DNA of 64,000 bases, taken from Ovoidimarina sp038744785 (lineage in GTDB: Bacteria; Pseudomonadota; Alphaproteobacteria; Rhodobacterales; Rhodobacteraceae). The notes below the pieces were generated by a model. That model was not told where the DNA came from. It saw only the letters and a list, made by a program, of their open reading frames with translations, and made no database searches. The DNA is taken from NCBI GenBank assembly GCA_038744785.1, contig JBCDLX010000017.1:56347-120346 (forward strand), written 5' to 3'. The position numbers and the translations under genes were made by a program. Positions 52,001-62,900 of the stretch are shown in pieces; position 1 is the stretch's first letter, and each line of letters begins with the position of its first letter.

Positions 52001-52903
52001 AAGAGGTCTTTCTGCAGATATGCACCAAGACGGGACAGGCCCGCCGAGCGCAGCAAGCACCCCGGCCTGGCTGCCCGTCGCCGCACTCGATGTCGATTGC
52101 CCTTGAATGGCGACCATAGCAGCAATCAAAGGAGCTGGACCAACCCCCCAACCAATCCGCCATCCGGTCTTTGACCAGGCTTTACTGACCCCGGACACAA
52201 AAAGTGTTCGCGACACAAGCTGCGGCGCGGTCGTGACAAAGCTGACAAAGGGCTTGAAGCTCAGGTGCTCATCGATCTCGTCCGAGATGACCCAGACATG
52301 GGGATGGTCGTCCAACACCTTCGCAAGTGCGGCTATCTCGGTCGCGGCGTAAATGGCGCCACTCGGGTTAGATTGCGAGCTCAGCATCAGCCACCGGGTG
52401 CGCGGTGTGATGGCGTCCGCCAAAGCCTCTGGTGACAGCTTGAATCCCACATCCAAGGAACATGGGACGGTCACAGGCACACCGCCTGCAATCCGCACCA
52501 TATCAGCATAGATCGTCCAAAACGGCGTTGGCAAAGGCACTTCGTCGCCCGAATCTAGCGTGGCCAGAAGCGCGCTTCGCGAAACCTGTTTTGCCAAGGC
52601 GGAAACAAAGACCTCAGGCGGCTGTCGGCCATATTCCCTGGCAATTGCTTCTCGCGATGCAGCCGTCCTCGCTTTCGTCCGGTACTCGGTCCGCCTCGCT
52701 TTCAAAGCTGCCTCTGCAGCTTCGATGACAAAGTCGGGGGTCAGAATATCCGGCCCGCCTGTCGACAACGCGATCACGTCGTGCCCTTCACCGCGCATCC
52801 ACCGGGCGCGCTCTGAGATCGCGACGATCTCAGACAAATCAATGCCGGCCAAGCGGGATGACCGTGTGAAAGCGCCGGGACTATCCAGCATAGCGCGCGC
52901 CAT
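52001..52903 (-). pseudogene. Truncated class I aminotransferase, in frame with gcdH
   Basis: The first 300 residues of a class I aspartate-aminotransferase-like enzyme are visible: ALSTGGPDILTPDF, SSQSNPSGAIY, WVISDEIDEHL and SGVSKAWSKTGWRIGWG with the PLP Lys. The C-terminal domain of about 100 residues, including the Arg that binds the substrate carboxylate, is missing; after ALGGPVPSW the frame runs without stop into gcdH. The Tyr of the DD/EIYEH motif is replaced by Asp, and a segment around residues 70-100 is shorter than in the family. It most likely once converted 2-aminoadipate to 2-oxoadipate. The start overlaps the dehydrogenase gene upstream (52881). It is probably a broken gene; a functional fusion is much less likely. 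Confidence 0.72.
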
Positions 52904-53939
52904 TCCTTGTCTTCAAAAATGCCGCAAGGGAAATGTCTTCCTGCTTGAGGAACCCTTGATTTGGCAAGCTGCCATCGCGCACCATCTCGATGACAGACGC
53001 GACAGACGCCGCCGTTGTCCAGGCTATCGCAGTGCGATGAGCGCCACCGATTTCCAGCGGAAGCAGCGCACGAACGAATTCCTGGCGTTTCAGAACACCG
53101 TTTGTCGTTCCTTCCGCCGAGACGTGAATATAAACCACATCATCCTCGACCGGGGGTTTGGCGTTCACGAGGATCTCGCCCGCTTCTTTCTTGTGGTCGC
53201 GCATCAGAAGCTCATGAAAAAAGAAGTTCATGAGCTGAACGTGACCCGGGTAGCGCATCGTCTTATAGTCGATGTTCGGCACGCGACCGTGATAGGTTTC
53301 GAACATGGTGCCAAGTCCACCCGAGGTCGTGAATGCCTCCAGCTCAACACCGCCAATGACGATTTTCTCAATCCACTCCATTGGCGAAACCCACTTGTGT
53401 TCGCCATCTTCAAGGACTTCGCAATCGTTTAGATATTCATTCACCACACCTTCCGGTGACCAATTGAAAGAGTAGCCCATAAGACCGGTTGGATGCTGCG
53501 GCAGAGCGCCAACGCGCAGGCGACAAGATCGGCAGTAGTCGAACCGTGCGATCAGATCGGCAGCGACGATGCCGACAAACCCGGGGGCGAGACCGCATTG
53601 CGGCGCCATCAGCCCTTTGGATGACATTGCCAGGTCCAGAATGGCCTTGGTCGTTGGGACATCCTCGGTCAGATCGAAATAGTGAATCCCCAGAGAGTGG
53701 GCGACCTGGGCGATAGAGGCATTGAGATAGAATGGCAGACAAGACAATACAGCGTCTGCCCCTTGCAATACCGTACGCAAGGCGTGTTCGTCATTGACGT
53801 CCAAGGGCGCGACTTCGACCCTTGTCGGCGACGCTGTCGGCGAAACGTCATAACCCGTGACGTTAAAACCGGCGTCGCGCAACAGCTCTGCTGCCAGCGC
53901 CCCAACTTTGCCAAGACCAAGGACTGCAACTGAATTCAT
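52881..53939 (-). CDS. Saccharopine-dehydrogenase-family protein, probably lysine 6-dehydrogenase type
   Basis: This 352-residue NAD(P)-dependent enzyme has VAVLGLGKVGALAAELLRDAG (Rossmann motif) and CGLAPGF (about residues 115-121), the family signature, followed by a C-terminal part rich in aromatic and acidic residues (GLGTMFETYHGRVPNIDYKTMRYPGH). Its relatives include saccharopine dehydrogenases and lysine 6-dehydrogenase, which oxidise lysine's epsilon-amino group to the semialdehyde. As first gene of the operon with ALDH7, GcdH and the oxoacid dehydrogenase, that role is likely. It is divergent from the LysR gene, 97 bp apart. Confidence 0.82.
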   Translation of the reverse strand: MNSVAVLGLGKVGALAAELLRDAGFNVTGYDVSPTASPTRVEVAPLDVNDEHALRTVLQGADAVLSCLPFYLNASIAQVAHSLGIHYFDLTEDVPTTKAILDLAMSSKGLMAPQCGLAPGFVGIVAADLIARFDYCRSCRLRVGALPQHPTGLMGYSFNWSPEGVVNEYLNDCEVLEDGEHKWVSPMEWIEKIVIGGVELEAFTTSGGLGTMFETYHGRVPNIDYKTMRYPGHVQLMNFFFHELLMRDHKKEAGEILVNAKPPVEDDVVYIHVSAEGTTNGVLKRQEFVRALLPLEIGGAHRTAIAWTTAASVASVIEMVRDGSLPNQGFLKQEDISLAAFLKTRNGARYAG

Positions 53940-53982
53940 GGATCTTCTCTGCTATACGCGGTGGCGACAGTTTGCAAAATTG

Positions 53983-53992
53983 ACTCATGAGT
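53983..53992. promoter_or_regulatory. Palindrome in the lysine-operon / lysR divergent promoter
   Basis: ACTCATGAGT is a perfect 10-bp palindrome, extended loosely to TGA-CTCATGAG-TGA. It is centred between the divergent genes, 44 bp from the dehydrogenase start and 45 bp from the LysR start. A LysR (GcvA-like) binding site is likely there. Confidence 0.4.
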
Positions 53993-54036
53993 GAAAATAG
54001 ATGAATCACTCAAGATAACATAACTTGAGGTAATGA

Positions 54037-54948
54037 ATGGAGATCCCATCTCTTTCGGTCCTGCGCAGTTTTGAATCGGCTGCCAAGCACTCGAGCTTTA
54101 CCCGTGCCGCAGAAGAGCTTCGCGTGACACAAAGCGCGATCAGTCGGATGGTGCGCGAGTTAGAGGCGCTGGTCGGGGTGCCGCTTTTCCGCCCGGCAGG
54201 TCGTGGTGTGGCCCTGACCGACGCGGGCAAGAACCTTGCGCAAAAACTGTATGGCGATCTGGACCGATTGCGCCAAACGGTGCGGAACGCGCGTGCAGCC
54301 GGTGAAGGACGCCAAACGCTTGCCATCGGCGTCTTGCCCACGTTTGGATCGCGTTGGCTGGCACCGCGCTTGCAGCATTTCCAAGCGGAGCACCCGAGTA
54401 TTCACATCGCAATTCACAGTCGCGCAAGCCCATTTGATCTTGCGCGGGAAGGCATTGATGTGGCTATACATTTTGGGCGCAAGGAATGGGTGGACGGGAC
54501 ACTTATCGAGCTCTGCCCTGAAGACTTGGTCGCTGTCGCATCGCCCGCGATGGCCGAACGCTACGAAATCAAGCGATCCCACGATCTGGTCCGAATGCCG
54601 CTGATGCATCTGCATACCCGCGATACCGCATGGTCCGTCTATTTCGATCACCTGGGCGTTCCTCTGGAACGTGCGCGGCAAGGCGCATTGTTCGATCAGT
54701 TCGCCACGATGATAAACGCCGCAATCCACGGATTGGGGGCTGCGATTGTGCCGAGCTACCTGATTGAATCCGAGCTCGCTCAGGGCACGTTGGTGGTGCT
54801 TGGTCGGCCGGAAAGCTCAGAAGATCAGTATTACGTGGTTACCCCACGAGGATTGGCGAACCCTGCAGCGACTGCCTTCAAGAACTGGATCGTCGCCGCA
54901 GCCCGAGTATCCTCGCGCAAACGCAGCTTGAACTCCGTGCAGCGTTGA
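54037..54948 (+). CDS. LysR-family regulator (GcvA-like), divergent to the lysine operon
   Basis: This 303-residue regulator has an N-terminal HTH (residues about 5-62, SFTRAAEELRVTQSAISRMV) and a periplasmic-binding-like effector domain. The motifs PLFRPAGRGVALTDAG and IDVAIHFGRKEW are typical of the GcvA subgroup that responds to amino-acid metabolites. GAGG stands 5-6 bp before the ATG. Divergent from the saccharopine-dehydrogenase-like gene, it most probably controls lysine catabolism. The effector may be lysine or aminoadipate; unknown. Confidence 0.88.
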   Translation: MEIPSLSVLRSFESAAKHSSFTRAAEELRVTQSAISRMVRELEALVGVPLFRPAGRGVALTDAGKNLAQKLYGDLDRLRQTVRNARAAGEGRQTLAIGVLPTFGSRWLAPRLQHFQAEHPSIHIAIHSRASPFDLAREGIDVAIHFGRKEWVDGTLIELCPEDLVAVASPAMAERYEIKRSHDLVRMPLMHLHTRDTAWSVYFDHLGVPLERARQGALFDQFATMINAAIHGLGAAIVPSYLIESELAQGTLVVLGRPESSEDQYYVVTPRGLANPAATAFKNWIVAAARVSSRKRSLNSVQR

Positions 54949-55000
54949 CGACACCGCGTCGCGGACGGACGCTTGGTTGGGCCGATTTACCGAACCGAAT

Positions 55001-55429
55001 TCACTGTTGAATTGATGTGGAAAACCGATCTGGTTCCGGAACCCAGGCATGCAGCAATGCGACGACGTGATTGATACCAAACACCAGTTTGCCAAGCTGA
55101 ACCAGCACCGACCGCGCATATGGAAAGAGGTTCGTACACTCGAACAGTAATTCGCCGATGGCGGGCATTTCTGCTTTCAACGTTCGGCAGGCGTCCAACA
55201 CTACCCATTCAAGCAGCGCGGGATCGAGCGTCTCCCGTGTTTCATCCTCACCAAGATGCTCGGTCGACCAAAATCCCGAATGTGCGGTGACGATCCCAAA
55301 AGGCCGCGGCGCAATTATGCTGTGGATCAGTGGGATTAAAGACAAGCTAGAGGCAAGAAACGGAATCGAGATCGAAGCCGATACTTCGTATTGAAAAGCC
55401 CAAAGAAATCCACACGATTTCGTCAGCGC
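55001..55429 (-). pseudogene. Unrecognised fragment fused in frame to a TPP-enzyme remnant
   Basis: The frame of the TPP-enzyme remnant continues downstream with a different kind of sequence: FGIVTAHSGFWSTEHLGEDE, then LEWVVLDACRTLKAE and GINHVVALLHAWVPEP. The VVLDACRTL and HVVALLHAW stretches resemble caspase-like or DUF6345-like proteins, but I would not name a family. It is probably the 3' part of another gene joined by a deletion. Confidence 0.35.
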
Positions 55430-55963
55430 CCGCACATGGAGCGACACGGTTTCCGCGTCTGCTTCTTCCAAAAGCAAGCCTTCCGGAATCTGCAGATGGA
55501 CAGCACCCGGTTTGCCAGGCGTTGCGACCCGGAATGCCCTGCGCAGTATTTCGGGTAATTTGCTGGCGCTCTTGATCTGGATCGACATTTTTGTGACGGG
55601 TTCGAACAACCGGGCGCAATCAAGCTCGGTCAGAACGCTACGCCCTTCACACGGCAGGGGGACGTCAATGGTCAGGACAATGACCGGAATCGAAGACGCG
55701 TTTGACCTTGCGATTGGCGGCAACGTGTACATGGCACCTGAACCCGAAGGACACTCCCCAACGGCAACACGGTCCGTAAAATGACCATAGGGATCCGCCA
55801 TGAAACCAGCCGATCATTCGTCTCGCGCCATGATATGCGTGATCTTTTCCCCACGCTCCTGCAGCGCCTCATAGAGGGGCACGTTGGTATCGACAGGCAC
55901 TCCGAAAATGCTCTCAACCCCTTAGGCGAAAAGCATATCGACCAGTATATCCGCTCCGCGCAT
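55430..55963 (-). pseudogene. Broken TPP-dependent enzyme (acetolactate-synthase superfamily), N-terminal part
   Basis: Reading on the minus strand from ATG at 55963: MRGADILVDMLFA, stop (TAA at 55922-55924), GVESIFGVPVDTNVPLYEAL, then HIMARDE, stop (TGA 55814-55816, where relatives have the Arg of RDERSAG), SAGFMADPYG, ECPSGSGAMYTLPPIA, NASSIPVIVLTIDVPLP and GAVHLQIPEGLLLEE. This is the Pyr domain of a thiamine-diphosphate enzyme. Two in-frame stops and loss of the middle and PP domains make it a pseudogene. Confidence 0.75.
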
Positions 55964-56965
55964 CGGCCGCTCGCTCACTGCAATGGCGGCACTATGTTCA
56001 AACAGAGGAGAGACAACAACACCCAGACCGACGGGGCACGGAAGACACTGTCAGTTCGACGGGATCGGTGACTGGCTGCCGAAAATTCGGAGTGGCGACA
56101 CTGAACCGCTGTCCACTGGGACTTCATCCATCTATTCGGCATCTCGTTTTGCGAGCATCCGGAATTGACGGTTGCGTGTTTGGAATACCAATTTCTGATA
56201 GATGGCTTCGCCGTACCTGTTGTTTCAGGGCGATCTAGGTTCAATACAAGCGTTCCCGGTAGGCGGGTTGGTACAAAGCACCCTAGTCTAATCCTTGATG
56301 GCTTGCGCAACGAACTGGGGGCCACTGCTCGAACCGATGAACGAGGGCACATCGCACCCCTCATCAGCGCAGAAAAAGAGAGCCTGTATTGCCGGTCCAG
56401 CACGATCATTTCGATCACCAGGCAGCCTTCTTCGGCGCGACCGAAAGGCGACCTAAGCTGAGTGTGTCGCTTTTGTTCAGGAACGGCGATTCCGCCACAC
56501 TTGAGCGGCAGAACAAAAAGTCTATCGGATATTTCTCTATCTCTCTCTGACTGCACTTCGGCGATAGATCGTTTGCCCGGTCATAACGATCTGCCGGATC
56601 GCATCCAGACGCGGCACACCTTGCCCTCCCCGAGCCTTGGCTTGTGGTCGCTTAGTGACAATCTATTCGGGCTTCGGTCGCTTGCTGGAGATGCATTTCC
56701 TCCGGTTTCGCGAACACAGCCGAGCACAAAGTCAGGTGGCAACGACATGCCATGTTCGAAGTAACGGAAGCCGTGTAACCCCGACTGAAACGGACCCGCC
56801 AATTCCGTCCCAGCGCGTGAGTGGTCGGCTGCGGCCCCAGCCGTCAAAAAGGCAATGCGCACACCACGGCACGGTCTTTACCAAGATCGTTCGACGCAGT
56901 AGCGGCTTCCTGAAAATTTGATAAGTTGGGATTTGTATAGAATTGTATGAGTCTCGGGCAGGGTT
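55964..56965. other. Region without a recognised gene, upstream of the giant repeat gene
   Basis: About 1 kb. Several frames on both strands reach 60-190 residues, but they lack family motifs and clear ribosome sites and read like decayed sequence. The last 100 bp are the leader of the giant gene and have GGGCAGGG before its ATG. Confidence 0.4.
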
Positions 56966-59900
56966 ATGGCAGAGCACCGCGAATTGGACGTCGCTGTCGC
57001 GACAAAACAGGATGTTTTCCGGCTGCTCGCCGGCGAAGTCGAAGGGCTGCCCGACGTTTATGATACCCGGGCCCTGACTCAGTTTCTTTTGCCAAACGAC
57101 AAATTGGCCGACCGCCCGCTTGGGATCGGAGATCATATTGTCCTGGTGCAGCCCGATGGCTCGCTTGTCGTGCTGCTTTACGCGGCAGAAGGCGGATTTC
57201 TGCTTCAGTCCGGCGACCTGATCATTCCGGTAAACGAGCTGGTGACGCTCGCGAAACCGGAAGGCGATTGGGACCTGATTGCCGATGCCGATCAGATCGA
57301 CCTGTCGGTCTTCCGCGACGGCGGACCGCGCCAGCCCGGCTCTTCGATCGAGATCGACCTGCCCCCAGGCGTTTTTCCACTGGAAGGGCTGAACATCGGG
57401 GCGCTTCTGGACCCGACCGAGTTTGCCTTTCCCACCTTCGAGGACGACGAAGTCGCTGGCGGAAGTGACCCTGACGTCGGGATTACGCTGGTCCGCCCGA
57501 TCCTGCTTGCAGAAACAGACAGCACGGTACCGGTCCTGATCTCGGATTTTGTCGAGATCGAAGCTGGCAATGCGGCATTCGGAGAATTCATCACCGAGGT
57601 TGGCCTGACCGTCAGCAACCTTCCGGCCGGGACGATTGCGTCGGCTGGTTCGATTTCTGGGGGCACGCTGACCTTCCTCGGTGACCTCGCGACCTTCGAA
57701 ACTCTGACCCTGACGTTTCCGACAGATTTCTCGACGGAAAGCCGGATTGACGGGGTGCCCGGGGATTTGCCGGCAGAGGTGTTTGCAAATTCCAACTTCG
57801 GTGCGGGCCCTGTATCGAACTTCTTTGTTCGCCTTACGCCAGAGGCCGACCTTGAAATGGCGGGGCCCGGACGGATCGACGCAGTCGAAAGCACGACCGA
57901 TGACCCGCTTACCTTCCTGCCAAGCGACGCGGTCTTGCCGACGGCGACAGATATCGACGGATCAGAGGTTGTAACGTCGGTCGCGCTTGTCCTGAATGGG
58001 CTTCCGCCGGATGCAGATGTGTCCTTCGACGGCGGGACGACGTTTCAGGCGGTCACGGCCCCCTTCACGTTCTCCGGCAGTCTGGCCGATTATGCGTTGA
58101 TCGTTATCCGGGTCTCGTCTGATTTCTCGACCGAGAATCCGGCGTCATCGATCACCGGCGTGGTGACCGCCAGCACCAACGAGGGTGGCCGAGGCGTCCG
58201 GCCGTTTCAGGTCGAAATCGCAGCGACCCCAGACATCGAGATTATCGCGCCAGCCGATCTTGCCGCCGTCGAAGATGACAATGGCGCAGACGGATCGGGG
58301 ACCACAGTCGATCTGGACCTCGACATCGCCGTTACTGACGCCGATGGGTCCGAAGACGCAACAGTCGTGACAATCGCTTTCGGCGGACTGCCAGGCGGAA
58401 GCGGCGTAAACACAGGTGTTCTTGTCGGCTCCGTCTGGACGGGAACGGTTGCGCAGGCGAACAGCCTTCAATTGAGCTTGACGGGGGATTTCTCCGGGAC
58501 GGTCACAACGAATATCGTCGCAGCGAATGTCGAAGGCTCTGAAAGCGCAACGCAAACGATCACGGTTACACCGGAAGGGGATGTCGACATCGTCGTGACG
58601 CCGCTGACAGGCGCGGAAACCGATGCCACGGTCACCCTGGTTCCGTCGCTTGCCTGGCAAGTCTCTGTCAGCGACTTTGATCCGAACCTTCCGCGCGAAA
58701 CATTGACCGAAGTTCGTTTGACGTTGAACGACCTTCCGGCAGGCGTGACGGTCATCGCGGGCGCAAGCGGTGTCGTGGTCTACGATCCGACGGCAGGCGG
58801 GCCGCTTAGCTTTGTCGGAAGCGCAGCTGACTATGCCGCACTTCGGCTGACCTTTCCGACGGATTTCTCAACCGAAAGTCGCAGCGATGGACCCGCGCCG
58901 GGCCCGATCACCGGAACGCTGGAAGCGACCTCGACCGAAGGCAGCAATGGTCCCGTCCCCGTTTCGTTAACGATCACACCGGAAGGCGACGCGCGGATCG
59001 ACGACACCCTTCCGGACATGGTCCCGGACGAAACGGACGGGCCGACCCCGCTGACACCCTCAACGCTGCTTCTGCCCGAGGCGACCGACGCGGATGGTTC
59101 CGAGGCGATCGAGCGCCTTGTTCTGGTGGTCGAGGGGCTCCCAAACGATGGAACGTTCGGGCTCGGCAACCTTTCTGGGGTTCCGGCCGGGGCAGGAACG
59201 GCTTTTGCAGTCGCCGGCGATGGCTCGCAGACCCTTACGATCACCCTAGACGCGGCGGCTGTCGGCGATGTTGTTGTGGCTTACACCGGCATTTCTATCG
59301 AATTGCCGACGGATTTCTCGACCGCCAATCGCAACGATCTGACGACAGGCACAACCCGCCCCATCGACCTGGAACTATCGATCCAATCGGACGAAGACCA
59401 GAACCCTGCCGACGACACGCCCGTCGACGGGACCGTCGTCGGGACCCGTCGGGTCGAAATTGATTTCGAACTTGATGCCAGCCTGATGGCGGACGCAAAC
59501 CCGACCGGTGTGGAAGATGGCGGCCCGGGTGCAGGCGTCACGATCAGTCTGGGGATCGTTGCCGCCGTCACGGATATCGACGGGTCCGAAGACAGCGCGG
59601 TCGTCCAGATTGACTTCACCGGGCTTCCGGCCGGCGCCCGGACCGTCGATGGCGGCGGCAGCGATACCGGCACTCTGACCCCCGGCGCGGGGACGACAGC
59701 CACATGGCAGGGGACCCTTACCGAGGCCAACAGCCTTAGCCTTGTGCTGCCAGCGAATTTTAGTGGCACGATCGACACGACAGTTCGTCTTTTGTCTCCG
59801 GAAGGCGCGCTTCAGACGGATCAGACGATCGACGTCACCCCGACGCCTGACATTGTGTTCGACATTGATCCATTGGTCGCAGTCGAAACCGATGCCCCCC

Positions 59901-62900
59901 TTACGATCCGTCCGTCCGACGAATGGGCGGTGACCGTGGACGACCCAGATGGCTCTGAGATGCTGGAGGAGGTGACACTCACGCTGACGAACGTGCCCGC
60001 CGGCGTGACGTTCACCGGTGCAGGCAGTGTCTCCTACGATGTCGCGACAGGCGGCAGTTTCACTTTCGTTGGAACACCGGATCAGTACGCGGCGCTGACG
60101 CTCGATTTCCCCACTGATTTTGCGACAGATACCCGCAATGACGGACCGACGCCCGGCCCCATTACCGGAACTCTTTCGGCGACCTCAAACGAAGGATCCG
60201 CTGGTCCGGCACCGGTTCAGTTGACGATCGAGGCCGAAGGCGACGCACAGATCACAGACACCGGCGCCACGCTTCCGGACGAAACAGATGGCCCGACCCT
60301 CGTGACACCGGGCACTTTGATGCGCCCTGCGGCGACCGATCTGGATGGGTCCGAAAGCATCTCATCCCTGGTGCTTGAGGTCGCGGGCGTACCGGGTGAC
60401 GGCAGCTTCACGCTGGCGGATGTCACGCTTCCTGCTGGGGCGACTGCAACGCTCACGCCCGGAACCGATGGTTCGAACACGCTGCGGATCGAGCTTCTTG
60501 CCGCAGGGGTCGGCGATGTCGTTATGGCCTTCGACGCGCTTTCGTTCGAAATCCCAGCGGATTTTTCGACCACCAACCGAACCGATCTGACAGGCGGGGC
60601 AGTCGCACGGGCGCTGGACCTTACCCTTGCCATCCAGACCGACGAAGATCGCGATCTTAGTGCCGACACGGCGAATGACGGGCAAGCGGTTCTGACGCGA
60701 AGCCTTGAGATCGCTGATACGCCGGACGTTTCAGTCAGTGCAATTTCCCTGGTCACTGCCGAGGAAGACGGGGGCGTTGTCGGCCCCCCAGCGCCCGGCG
60801 TGACGGTCAGTCTTGGGATTGACCCGACCGTTGACGACGCGGATGGGTCTGAAACCGAAGATCCGTCTGACCCACGGTTTGCGGCCGTCGTCAGCATCGA
60901 TTTCACCGGGCTTCCGCCAGGAACCAGGACGGTTGACGCGCTAAACAATGACATCGGCGTCCTGACGCCGCCGACCGTCCTGGGCGATCCGGCCAGCTGG
61001 ACCGGCACGGTGGCCGAGGCGCGCGCCCTGCAGCTTGCCCTTCCCGGCGACTACAATGGCGAGATCATCGCAGACATCACGGTGACGACGCCCGAAGGAG
61101 ACGCATCCACATCGCAGACGATCAGGATCACCCCGGTTACCGACGCGGTGATCCAGGGCGCGATTTTGGTCGATGAAACGGATCTTGGTACCGATATGCT
61201 CGAGATCCTGTTTTCGGATTTTGTCGACATTTTTGTCAGCAGCCCGACCGAGCGTATCCGCGAGATTGTCATTACCCTGCCGGGTTTGCCCACGGGCACG
61301 CAAGCGGTCGACGATATGGGCGTCCCCCAAGGGTCGTTTACGACGGATGCCGTTACCGGTCTGGAAACGTTCACCTATTCATTCGATGACGCAGATGGCG
61401 ATGGGCGCGACGATGCGTCGGGCAGCGATCCTTCTCAGCTTCGCCTGATTGTTCCTGGCGACTTTTCGACCACAAGCCCGAACGCCCCTCTATCAGCCCA
61501 GATCGAGGTTCGGACCGATGACGGGGGGACAGTCGTTCCACCTTTCTCCGCGCCGCCCTTTAGTGCCGCGATCCCTGTTACGATTACAGCGGAAGGTGAC
61601 GTTCGGATCGACGGCACGGGCCCGGTCGTGGCGGACGAAACCGATCTACCGGTAACCTTCCGCCTTGCGGATCAGTTTACACCGATGGCGACCGACGCAG
61701 ACGGATCTGAAAGCCTAACGTCGATCGTCGTCGAACTGTCGGGATTGCCTGCCGGGACCAGAATTTCGCTGAACGATGGCACTTCGTTCACGGTTCTTCC
61801 CGGCACAGATACAGTACAGACATTCGCAAGCCTCGCCGACTACGCGGATTTCATTGTCGAGCTTCCGGCAGACTTCTCAACGGAAAGCCCTATTTCGGCC
61901 CCTTCCGGAAGGATCGTCGCGACCACGAACGAGGGCGGTGTTGCCGAAACCACGTTCGTCATCACAGCTGAGGCCGAAGGCGATGTTGCGGTCGATATCG
62001 TGAACGGTGGCGTCATCGATCTTCAGGAAAATGACCCGCCGGGTCCGCCCGACGAAGACAGCACGTCCGTCGCACCTGTCGAGTTCAGACCATCGGACGT
62101 CCTGACAGCACGCGGGACCGATGCGGATATGTCCGAGACGATCTCTCAGGTCGACATTACAATCCGCGAACTGCCCGCTGATACGCTCTATGATCTGGGC
62201 GACGGCCTGGGGTTTCGCGGCATCGGCAGCGGCACAACCCTGTCGCTGAGCGGACTAAGCGACGCAAATTACCGTGCCCTTACGATACGCGTTCCTGACG
62301 ACTTCTCGACGACAAGCCGCAGCGATGTGCCGCCTGATCGTGACATCGATGGAACCGTCCGGTTCTTCACAAACGAAGCCCTGATAGCCGGGGAAACCAC
62401 GCCGTCGGGCACCAACGGTGTGATCGACGCGAACTTCACGGTACGGATTGACGATGAAACGGACGTTCGCATCTCGACCGCCGACACGACCGTTTCCGAG
62501 GGCTTTGTCGGCCTTGAAAACCTGGGCCTTGGAGCGCTGGTCGTCGATGAGGATGGATCGGAAGCTATCAATGCGCCCATCACCATTGTGTTCAGCGACC
62601 TACCGGCCGGCCAAGTGGTGTTGGATGATGGGACAGGGACGCAGACGATCCTTGAAGGCGGCGGGAACGACACCTGGACCGGGGACGCCACGGGGCTGGC
62701 GGCGTTGTCCCTCGTCAGTGTCCCGGCGTTCTTTTCCGGGATTATCCCTGGGCAGATCAATGTCCCGACGAACGAAGGCCCTGCCCCGGCGGTGGACAGC
62801 TTTGACATCATCGTGTCGCCTGTGGCCGAGCCGACCATTGAGCTTTCCGTCGAAGCGTCCGAACCGGGGACAACCGCGCGCCCGGCCGAACCCGCGGACG

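Noticed and set aside
50786..52903. A genuine bifunctional aminotransferase-GcdH fusion enzyme
   Set aside because: The aminotransferase half lacks its C-terminal domain and a conserved active-site Tyr, and gcdH has its own family-like start at 52000; a deletion event is the simpler reading.
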